Source: Phycisphaerales bacterium
GTDB taxonomy: Bacteria > Planctomycetota > Phycisphaerae > Phycisphaerales > UBA1924
Assembly: GCA_016764015.1 (NCBI GenBank)
Contig: JAESSR010000251.1
Location: 1-8,081 of the forward strand
DNA: 8,081 bases
Direction: 5' to 3'
Shown: piece by piece, positions 1 to 6,250 of the stretch
Numbering within the stretch: position 1 is the first letter of the stretch
Layout of the letters: every line of letters starts with the position of its first letter
Program-made: the position numbers and the translations under genes
The notes under the pieces: model-generated
What the model was told of the DNA's origin: nothing
The model's input: only the letters and a program-made list of their open reading frames with translations
Databases searched by the model: none

Positions 1-164
1 CAAATCGGTGGAACTCCGATCGGCTGATGACTGAGTTGTGCAGTTGGTATTCATGACACACAAATCATCGGCGCATAGACGATCATACTTCACGCATGGA
101 TATTCGATCGGCTCAAATCAATCAGATTTTTGCAAGTGAATCCCCGATCATCCTCACCTGTCGT

Positions 165-1901
165 TTACGGATTGAAAATGATGCCCGATCCGGGTCGGTA
201 CGGCGTGATGCCATCGCGTGCACGAGCTTCGCCATCACCAGCACCATCAACACGAGGATCAGACGGTGCCCAATCAACCTTGGACTGTCCGAGAAGTGTG
301 CCCGTAGCAACAGCAAGGTCGATCTGAGCGATCTGGTACTCAACAACCGCGCGGATCTCGGTCAATCGAGCATTGGCAAGGTTGGCATCGGCATTGAGCA
401 CATCGGTGCTCGTCGAACGCCCTACATCAAACTGTCGCTGTTCGGCTTCGAGCACACGCGAACTCAGCAGCACCGCTTCTCGCGTCGCAAGAATCCGGTT
501 CCAGGTGCTCGAAAGCTGATCTACAGCGTCATACACCTCACGGGTGATCGATTGCATCCGGGCATCGCGCGTCGCCAGCCTTTGAAGTCGGCTCAGGATC
601 GACTGCGCCAGCGAGGCATCTCGCTGCTGATTGCCAAGGGGGATCTCCGCATTGAGCCCGACTGTCCAGGTCTCGAAGTTGTTGCGTGTGAGCGTGTCGA
701 TCGAGTTATCAAGGTCGCTGCCAAGCCCGTTGATCCGGTAAGTGTACTGCAAAGCGACCAAAGGCAGCTTCTGGTTCTCGGCAAAGGCAATAGTGGCAGC
801 GTCGCGTGCCAGTTGGAGCTCGAGTTCGAGCAGTTCCATCCGGTTCTCAATCGCCGCATTATTGAGTTTCGATGCATCAAAGCTGTATTCAACCGGATCG
901 GGCGCGGAGACAAGCTCAAAGTGGGTCGGGGAGTTCGCATCGAGCCCGGGGATATTCAAGAGCACCTTGAGCGCCCGTTCGCCGAGCTGGACATCGTTCT
1001 GAGCCCGGATAATCTGCTCCACACGATCCGCCACGCCCGATTGCGCTCGGACGATATCGACCTGTGTGCCGCTGCCCGCGCGCTCTCGGCGTTGGGCGCG
1101 TTCGAGCTGGGCGATCGCAACCGCATGCTGTTGTTCGACGACTTCGAGCGCACGCACCGACGCATACAGCCGCCAATACGCCCGATCAACATTGGCAAGC
1201 GTGCGGATCACTTCGAGCTTGGATTGCGATTCAGAAATCTGTCGATCATAATCCGCAAGCCGAATCGAATGCGTCGCCGCCCGCCGACCGGCCCCTCGCA
1301 ACAGGTTATGGCTCAGCGAGAAGTTCAGATCAGATGCGTACGAAGGATTCAAGAACGAAAACGAGTTATCCGTTTCGACCCGCGAGAGCGGGAGCGTGAT
1401 ACTCAACGATCCGCCAGTCCGCAGTGGCACCGTCACGCCCGGGGTGATCCTACGCACGGTTGATTCGCCGCCCGAAAGCGATGAAGCCGTCGCGTTGTCG
1501 TTGTCTGCCAGTGACGCATTGAGTGTGAACACCGCTTCGAATCGTCCCTCTTCTTCGGACACGCGTTCCGCTGCAATTGTCGGCGCAATAAGCGAAGCGC
1601 TCAATCCAAGGTTATTGCTCAAAGCCGACACCCGAGCATGGTCAAGCGTCAGGTCAACTCGTTCTATATCTTTGAACCGTGCGCGGGATTCTTCGAGTGT
1701 CTCGGCGGTGGTCTTGGGATGATCAACATCGGGCGCAGCCTGTTCAAGAACAAGCGCACCAATCGAGCGCAAGCGTTCGGGTGATGCAACGGTGTGCGTA
1801 TCGAGCGGATCGCTCCCAAACGGGTTCGACATACACCCGCCCGCGGCAAGTGTGAATGCGAGTAGGCTGCCGACAAATAGTGGGTTCGCTTTGTGAATCA
1901 T
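165..1901 (-). CDS. TolC-like outer membrane efflux lipoprotein (OEP family)
   Basis: This 578-residue protein is probably the outer-membrane channel of the exporter encoded just upstream. I start it at the ATG at 1901 because that gives a lipoprotein signal peptide: a hydrophobic stretch at residues 8-20 and the lipobox-like LAAGGC ending at Cys23. An in-frame ATG at 1955 would add 18 hydrophilic residues (His/Thr-rich) before the signal. Neither start has a clear Shine-Dalgarno sequence. The body shows the two-repeat architecture of outer membrane efflux proteins: long Ala/Arg/Gln-rich helices at about 215-312 and 430-535, separated by beta segments (about 122-200 and 378-422). The second half carries a typical family motif, FDVGRSTSTDVLNADANLAN, at 491-510. 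The C-terminus (about 545-578) is Gly/Asp/Pro-rich and probably disordered. The gene lies 34 bases after the permease stop, so it is probably the last gene of the operon. Family assignment is strong; the substrate is unknown. Confidence 0.9.
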   Translation of the reverse strand: MIHKANPLFVGSLLAFTLAAGGCMSNPFGSDPLDTHTVASPERLRSIGALVLEQAAPDVDHPKTTAETLEESRARFKDIERVDLTLDHARVSALSNNLGLSASLIAPTIAAERVSEEEGRFEAVFTLNASLADNDNATASSLSGGESTVRRITPGVTVPLRTGGSLSITLPLSRVETDNSFSFLNPSYASDLNFSLSHNLLRGAGRRAATHSIRLADYDRQISESQSKLEVIRTLANVDRAYWRLYASVRALEVVEQQHAVAIAQLERAQRRERAGSGTQVDIVRAQSGVADRVEQIIRAQNDVQLGERALKVLLNIPGLDANSPTHFELVSAPDPVEYSFDASKLNNAAIENRMELLELELQLARDAATIAFAENQKLPLVALQYTYRINGLGSDLDNSIDTLTRNNFETWTVGLNAEIPLGNQQRDASLAQSILSRLQRLATRDARMQSITREVYDAVDQLSSTWNRILATREAVLLSSRVLEAEQRQFDVGRSTSTDVLNADANLANARLTEIRAVVEYQIAQIDLAVATGTLLGQSKVDWAPSDPRVDGAGDGEARARDGITPYRPGSGIIFNP

Positions 1902-1935
1902 GTGCGTATGTGTTTTCGTGTATAAGTGTGCGTGA

Positions 1936-3198
1936 TTATTCGTGCCGGAGCGCATCGATCGGATTGAGCATGGACGCTTTTATCGCGGGGAACATGCCGA
2001 AGATGATGCCGACACCCGCCGAGAACCCGAGCGAGAGGATGACCGCCCACTTGGGGATGGAGATTGATTCAAGCGGGAAGTCGGGGATGAACTGAATAGC
2101 CATGACGACGATATTTCCGAAGAGCAATCCAACGAGCCCGCCAATAACACACAGGACGATCGCTTCGACCAAGAACTGGAGCAGCACAACCGGAGGCTTG
2201 GCTCCCATCGCTTTGCGCAATCCGATTTCGCGAGTTCGTTCGGAGACCGAGACGAGCATGATGTTCATGATCCCGATCCCGCCAACAAGCAGCGAGATGC
2301 CGATGACGCCGTACATGATGAAGCTGATGACACGAGCGATCTTATTGAAGTCTTCAATAATACTTTGAAGAACGAACATATCAAAGGTGTCTTTATCTTC
2401 TGGGCCAAGGTTTCGATGGTTGCGGAGGATAAACCTGATTTCGGCCTTTGTGTCCTCAGATTTTTCAGGATCAACGACTTGGAGTGCAAAGACTGTTCCG
2501 GTGTAAGGGTTCATCATTTTATGGGTAGCAAAGGGAATATAAATTTCTGTGCGTGATTGCCCATTACCCATGATCCCGGCTTCTTTGGTTTCGAGTACGC
2601 CCACGATAAGAAATCGCCTTTTATTGACGAGTATGTATTGATCGACCGGATCAATATCGAGACCGAGTTCTTCGATTCCTGTTTCGTTGATGAGGCACAC
2701 TTGACGGTTTTCATCGTCATCAATTTGAGAGAATGGCCGTCCAAAGAGAACTTGTCGATTTTCGATCTCATGCCAGCTCGGCCAGATGCCGGTGACGGAG
2801 ACATTGCGGGCCAATTTTTTTCCATAGGAAACATTCCAACTTGCTCGACATCGCGGGGTGAGTGCTTCAACCGTTTCGGCGTGCTCAAGGATGAGGTTGG
2901 CTTCGTAGATCGATGGTTTGACATCGTTCCAACTGAGCACGGTTTCTTTGTCCTCTGGAATATCGCCCCAGACCCACATTTTCTTGGCTCCTGTTTGCTC
3001 AAACTTGTTGAGCACAAAGCCTTGCATCCCATCAAGCCCGGCAGTCACGACGGTGACACCGAACACGCCAATGATAATTCCCAACGCCGTGAGCACTGAG
3101 CGAAACTTGTTCGCCCAGACCTGGCTGATCGCAAGGAACACAGTCTGCCAGAGTAAGCGGATGACAAAGACGATCGGGAGGGTGAGGATTTTGAGCAT
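1936..3198 (-). CDS. MacB/FtsX-type ABC transporter permease
   Basis: A 420-residue inner-membrane permease with MacB topology. TM1 lies at about 34-54, followed by a large periplasmic domain at about 55-285 and three C-terminal helices at about 288-316, 339-367 and 383-405. Diagnostic features are the Gly-rich TM2 (LLVGGIGIMNIMLVSVSE, 303-320), the cytoplasmic coupling motif RTREIGLRKAMGA (321-333), and the closing motif P-x-I-K-A-S-x-L-x-P-I-x-A-L-R-x-E at 404-420. There is no nucleotide-binding domain, so this is the membrane half of a split MacB; its ATPase is encoded directly upstream. The start ATG at 3198 shares its A with the ATPase stop (TAATG), and GAGGA lies 6 bases before it, which supports both the start and translational coupling. 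In MacB-type machines the periplasmic domain works mechanically with the adaptor rather than forming a classical transmembrane translocation path. The stretch coding for residues about 167-286 is AT-richer than neighbouring genes. Confidence 0.93.
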   Translation of the reverse strand: MLKILTLPIVFVIRLLWQTVFLAISQVWANKFRSVLTALGIIIGVFGVTVVTAGLDGMQGFVLNKFEQTGAKKMWVWGDIPEDKETVLSWNDVKPSIYEANLILEHAETVEALTPRCRASWNVSYGKKLARNVSVTGIWPSWHEIENRQVLFGRPFSQIDDDENRQVCLINETGIEELGLDIDPVDQYILVNKRRFLIVGVLETKEAGIMGNGQSRTEIYIPFATHKMMNPYTGTVFALQVVDPEKSEDTKAEIRFILRNHRNLGPEDKDTFDMFVLQSIIEDFNKIARVISFIMYGVIGISLLVGGIGIMNIMLVSVSERTREIGLRKAMGAKPPVVLLQFLVEAIVLCVIGGLVGLLFGNIVVMAIQFIPDFPLESISIPKWAVILSLGFSAGVGIIFGMFPAIKASMLNPIDALRHE

Positions 3199-4109
3199 TA
3201 GTTGTCCTCGCTGGGTGTTGACACTGTTTCTTTATTCCGAATGCGTGAGAAGATCGATCGCGAGTTGTTCTTCTCCGCCAATCGCTTGGCTTCAAGCTCG
3301 GCATCCGCGACCGCGTTGATCTTGAGTTCCGCTTCGGTGATGCTCGCACGCCCGGAGGCCATCCGCTCGATCCAATCCAGATGGATCGGGTCCTCGCTCG
3401 ATGGATAATCAGAGATCACCCGCCCGTCACGCAATCGAATAATCCGCTCGGCGTGCCCAGCAACATCTTCTTCGTGCGTCACAATCACAATGGTCTGCCC
3501 AGCCATATGGAGCTCTTGAAACAGATTGATAATCTCAACAGTCGTCTTTGAATCCAGATTACCCGTCGGCTCATCAGCAAGCAGAATACTCGGCTCATTG
3601 ACCAACGCCCGCGCGATCGCCACCCGCTGGCGTTGCCCGCCTGAGAGCTGGTTCGGGCGATGCGACATCCGATCGCTCAGCCCAACGAGATTCAGTTTGT
3701 CCTTGGCTCTTCGCTTGGCGCTAAACAGATACTTCTTCGAGTACAACATCGGAAGCATGACATTCTTGAGCGCGGTCGATCGTGCCAGCAACTCATAGCT
3801 CTGGAAAATAAACCCGATCTCTTGGTTGCGAACCTGCGCGAGCTGTCCCATGCCCATCTTGTGCGTCGGATGCCCGTTGAGGATGTACTGCCCAGCCGAA
3901 GGCTTATCGAGACACCCGAGAATATTCATCAGCGTCGATTTTCCCGAGCCCGATGCACCCATAATCGCGACGAACTCATTGGGGTAGATGCTGATGTCCA
4001 CGCCATCGAGGGCGCGAACCCGCTCGTCGCCGACGCGGAACACCTTCTTGAGCCCTTTGATTTTAATCGTGGGCTGAGCTGATTGTGGAGAGCTGCTCGG
4101 ATTCATCAT
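3198..4109 (-). CDS. ABC transporter ATP-binding protein, MacB/LolD-type, with C-terminal extension
   Basis: A 303-residue ATPase that powers the exporter. With the ATG at 4109 as residue 1, all nucleotide-binding motifs are intact: Walker A GASGSGKS (51-58), Q-loop Gln103, signature LSGGQ (155-159), Walker B ILLADE (175-180), D-loop NLDS (184-187) and H-loop His212. The sequence around [10 protein letters not shown] is typical of the MacB/LolD/FtsE group. The core ends near residue 230, the usual family length. About 70 further residues follow, charged and probably helical (for example [20 protein letters not shown]), which is not part of the standard fold. I chose ATG 4109 because AGGAG lies 8 bases upstream and because TGATG couples it to the adaptor stop. 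A TTG at 4112 and an ATG at 4106 are the in-frame alternatives. The gene ends in a TAATG overlap with the permease start. Confidence 0.95.
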   Translation of the reverse strand: MMNPSSSPQSAQPTIKIKGLKKVFRVGDERVRALDGVDISIYPNEFVAIMGASGSGKSTLMNILGCLDKPSAGQYILNGHPTHKMGMGQLAQVRNQEIGFIFQSYELLARSTALKNVMLPMLYSKKYLFSAKRRAKDKLNLVGLSDRMSHRPNQLSGGQRQRVAIARALVNEPSILLADEPTGNLDSKTTVEIINLFQELHMAGQTIVIVTHEEDVAGHAERIIRLRDGRVISDYPSSEDPIHLDWIERMASGRASITEAELKINAVADAELEAKRLAEKNNSRSIFSRIRNKETVSTPSEDN

Positions 4110-5479
4110 CAAGGCGACTCCTGTGAATCGTCATCAGCTTCTACTGTTGTTTTATCTTGAGTAGATTCTGTTGCATCATCTGTCGATTCTTCAGTTGCTT
4201 CCGTTTCATCGCCCTTGGCTTCTTTTTCTTCTTCCGCGTCCTGATCCTTCACCGCAACATCATGCTTGAGATCAACAAGAATCCGGAACGGGCCAGTCAC
4301 GAGCACATCATCTGATGAAATACCTTCAGTGATCACCGTCTGAGTCAGATCCGAAGGCCCAACCTTCACCGGCGTCGCTACGGTCTTGCCATCAACCACA
4401 CGATACACAATCCGCGTAAAGGTCTTGTTGAGATCAATAATATCGCTTCCCTCACGAACCTCCTTGGGCAAGTCTTCAATCCGCCGATCAACCACCGCCT
4501 GCGAAGGCACGATCATCGCGTCATAAAAATGCTCGACCACAATATCAGTCGATGCGCTCAACCCCGAGTACAGCGTCTCGCCCTCGGACAAGTTCATCAA
4601 GATTTCAACCTCAAATGTACCCGTGCCGTCGTTGGCAACCTGGCGTTTGAGCCCAATCCGTTGAATCGTTCCCGCATACTCACGATCGGTGTAGGCATTG
4701 ACAAATATCTTCGCATCCTGCCCGATCTCAATCGGGGCGATGTTCGCTTCGTCAACCGCAGCCTTGAGGAGCATCTCGGTAAGATCAGCGATCTCCATGA
4801 TGACCGAGCCGGCATTATTGGTTGTGCCCACGATCACCGTCTCGCCAACTTCGACATTAAGTGAGGTGATAATCCCATTGATCGGCGACGAGATAGTCGT
4901 GTTGTCAAGGTCTTTCTGTGCCCGAACAATCTGTGCTCGTGCCTGTTCGATCTGATGAGTAAGCACCTCACGGTTGGACTGCGCCTGGAGGAACGATGCC
5001 TGAGCCGAATCGAGTTCGGCCTTGGTCGCATCGCCGGTCTCGTTGAGCTGGACAAGCCGTTCGTATGAAAGCCGAGCGTTAATCAATGCCGCATCCGCTC
5101 CTCCAAGCGATGCCTCCTGCCCGCGAAGCCCGGCCTTGGCAGAATCAAGCGCTGCGACAAGGTCCTGGGGATCGAGTCGAATGACCACATCACCCTCCTG
5201 AACCACCTCTCCTTCTTCAAACGGGAGTGCAAGGATTTTTGCCGAAACCTGCGATGATATTTTCACCAGCCGCTTTGGTTCGATCGACCCTGGCGCCGAG
5301 ACCGTCCGTTCAAGATCACCAAAGGCCACCGATTCCATCATGACCGATATCGAGTTGTCTTTCTCGTTCTTCGCATTGATATAACCCTGCCCGACAGGCG
5401 ATTTGTAGACGACCAACCCCGCACCCGCGAGCACGCCGACACCGATAACGCCGATGGTCAATATCTTCACTACACCCAT
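4109..5479 (-). CDS. MacA/HlyD-family periplasmic adaptor (membrane fusion protein)
   Basis: A 456-residue adaptor that would bridge the inner-membrane ABC complex and the TolC-like channel. An N-terminal membrane anchor spans about 5-25, without a lipobox. The lipoyl half-motifs are at about 72-103 (with EEGEVVQEGDVVIRLDP, 88-104) and 192-232 (TTISSPINGIITSLNVEVGE, 194-213). Between them (about 105-190) is an Ala/Gln/Glu-rich alpha-hairpin that would dock onto the channel. A beta-barrel follows at about 235-315 and a membrane-proximal domain at about 320-407. The last 46 residues are a low-complexity tail with 20 Asp/Glu. I start at ATG 5479 because the anchor begins there and AGGGGA lies 8 bases upstream. 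The frame stays open to a TTG at 5581, but the extra 34 residues do not look like a signal. It is the first gene of the operon. MacA-like is favoured over RND-type adaptors because MacB-type genes follow. Confidence 0.93.
   Translation of the reverse strand: MGVVKILTIGVIGVGVLAGAGLVVYKSPVGQGYINAKNEKDNSISVMMESVAFGDLERTVSAPGSIEPKRLVKISSQVSAKILALPFEEGEVVQEGDVVIRLDPQDLVAALDSAKAGLRGQEASLGGADAALINARLSYERLVQLNETGDATKAELDSAQASFLQAQSNREVLTHQIEQARAQIVRAQKDLDNTTISSPINGIITSLNVEVGETVIVGTTNNAGSVIMEIADLTEMLLKAAVDEANIAPIEIGQDAKIFVNAYTDREYAGTIQRIGLKRQVANDGTGTFEVEILMNLSEGETLYSGLSASTDIVVEHFYDAMIVPSQAVVDRRIEDLPKEVREGSDIIDLNKTFTRIVYRVVDGKTVATPVKVGPSDLTQTVITEGISSDDVLVTGPFRILVDLKHDVAVKDQDAEEEKEAKGDETEATEESTDDATESTQDKTTVEADDDSQESP
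4118..4122 (-). promoter_or_regulatory. Ribosome binding site that fixes the ABC ATPase start
   Basis: AGGAG on the minus strand, inside the last codons of the adaptor gene. Three candidate starts lie in a row (TTG 4112, ATG 4109, ATG 4106). Spacing to them is 5, 8 and 11 bases, so ATG 4109 is the best fit. That start overlaps the adaptor stop as TGATG. Confidence 0.6.
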
Positions 5480-5598
5480 TCTTAGATTCCCCTGCGTGGT
5501 TTTGGCAACAATAATCTGCCCGTATATCAGTAGTATGGGATTTGACCCCCCGGGTTTCGCTAATTCTGGTCTTTCGCCCAAACTGTGTCATACTTATC

Positions 5599-5616
5599 GG
5601 TGAACAGGCGTTTACC
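5599..5616 (+). other. Small hairpin in the leader of the CHRD gene
   Basis: GGTGAAC (5599-5605) can pair with GTTTACC (5610-5616) around the four-base loop AGGC. One pair is G-U if it forms in RNA. It lies 27 bases upstream of the CHRD start, before its Shine-Dalgarno, inside the divergent intergenic region. It could be a leader hairpin, an operator-like palindrome or chance. No function can be assigned. Confidence 0.3.
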
Positions 5617-5643
5617 AGCCGAAAATGCTTTTAAGGAATCACC

Positions 5644-6162
5644 ATGCAAAGATCAAATATCAACCCGGTTCTCTCTCTAATAGCCCCACTGATCGCAATA
5701 TTATGTGTCGCCCAAGTTTCTGCCGAGATCATCACGATCAACGACATTGTGCTCGATGGTTTTCAACCCGCACCACCAACGGGATCATTGGCGACCGGGT
5801 TGGCATCAATGACCATCAACACCGACACCCGCGACATCACCATCGCAGGCGTGTTTGCTGGGCTCGAAGGCGATGTGATCTTTGGTCACTTGCATGGCCC
5901 AGCCGGCTTTGGGATGTCATCGAACCTGATCATCTTGCCATTGTTGATCGAAGGCGACTTCATGCGATCGGGTACATTCAGCGCAACCCAGCGTGTCTCA
6001 CCCTTCCAACTCAATGTGATCCTCGATTCCCGCTCCTACATCAACATTCATTCCGTCGCCCACCCCGGAGGCGAAATCCGAGGCCAAATCGTCATCCCCG
6101 CTCCCAGCGGACTCGGACTACTCGCAATCGGAGGCTTAATCGCCATGCGACGCAAGCGATAA
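5644..6162 (+). CDS. Secreted CHRD-domain protein with PEP-CTERM-like C-terminal tail
   Basis: A 172-residue exported protein. A Sec signal peptide occupies residues 1-27, with a hydrophobic core at about 9-24 and likely cleavage after VSA (25-27). The middle is a single CHRD (chordin-like) domain, about 33-150, recognised by HLHGPA (82-87) and YINIHSVAHPGGEIRGQI (132-149), both characteristic of the family. The C-terminus reads IPAP (151-154), then a short hydrophobic helix (about 157-168), then RRKR (169-172). This resembles the PEP-CTERM sorting tails common in planctomycetes, with IPAP replacing the usual VPEP. The protein is therefore probably handled by an exosortase-type system and ends up at the surface or in the matrix. 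The molecular role of bacterial CHRD domains is poorly known. AAGGA at 5633-5637, six bases before the ATG, supports the start. The gene is divergent from the efflux operon and converges on the glycyl-tRNA synthetase gene. Confidence 0.88.
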   Translation: MQRSNINPVLSLIAPLIAILCVAQVSAEIITINDIVLDGFQPAPPTGSLATGLASMTINTDTRDITIAGVFAGLEGDVIFGHLHGPAGFGMSSNLIILPLLIEGDFMRSGTFSATQRVSPFQLNVILDSRSYINIHSVAHPGGEIRGQIVIPAPSGLGLLAIGGLIAMRRKR

Positions 6163-6165
6163 CCC

Positions 6166-6242
6166 GTAGCACAGGCGTCCCGCCTGTGTCTTTTCTTTCC
6201 CTACATTCAATATCAAGAACACAGGCGAGACGCCTGTGCCAC
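6166..6242. repeat. REPIN-like pair of inverted palindromic repeats
   Basis: Two copies of one short repeat face each other. The plus-strand copy has GTAG at 6166-6169, then stem CACAGGCG (6170-6177), loop TCC and stem CGCCTGTG (6181-6188). The minus-strand copy, read on its own strand, has GTGG (6242-6239), the same 8-base stem (6238-6231), loop TCT and the matching arm (6227-6220). Similarity continues a few bases past each hairpin into T/C-rich sequence. 31 bases separate the two stems. The layout (tetranucleotide foot outward, tails inward) matches that of REP doublets mobilised by REP-associated Y1 transposases (RAYTs). No transposase gene is in the window. The element almost fills the 88-base gap between two convergent stop codons. 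Confidence 0.75.
6170..6197 (+). terminator. Possible terminator for the CHRD gene formed by the repeat hairpin
   Basis: A perfect 8-base GC-rich stem with a three-base loop (6170-6188), starting 8 bases after the CHRD stop codon. It is followed on the plus strand by TCTTTTCTT, a moderately T-rich run. This fits an intrinsic terminator, although the T tract is interrupted by C. The inverted partner hairpin (6220-6238) could serve the synthetase transcript from the other side, but its trailing sequence is less T-rich. Confidence 0.45.
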
Positions 6243-6250
6243 GCAAAGAT

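Noticed and set aside
53..139. Short plus-strand open frame of 28 codons near the left edge
   Set aside because: It has no ribosome binding site, no recognisable protein features, and a length expected by chance. I see no gene or clear terminator in 1-164. The CCGATCGG palindrome near position 16 is too short to interpret.
96..1463. Long open frame (455 codons) on the plus strand
   Set aside because: It lies almost wholly antisense to the outer-membrane channel gene, which has clear family motifs. Its translation is Arg/Ile/Pro-rich, has no recognisable domain and no Shine-Dalgarno. It is best explained as a codon-bias shadow.
2557..3099. 180-codon open frame on the plus strand
   Set aside because: It is antisense to the permease periplasmic domain. 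No family features are seen, and the permease reading is unambiguous.
1111..3620. Frequent CGATCG and two GCGATCGC octamers (1111-1118 and 3613-3620)
   Set aside because: These recall the HIP1 palindrome of cyanobacteria. Two octamers within coding sequence, with CGATCG arising from common Ile/Asp/Arg/Ser codon pairs, do not show a deliberate signal without genome-wide counts.
5532..5594. Divergent CATACT hexamers (5532-5537 on minus, 5589-5594 on plus) as paired -10 boxes
   Set aside because: Each lies at a plausible distance from its gene (roughly 45 bases from the start codon), but each matches TATAAT at only four of six positions and neither has a credible -35 box. Not strong enough to annotate as promoters.
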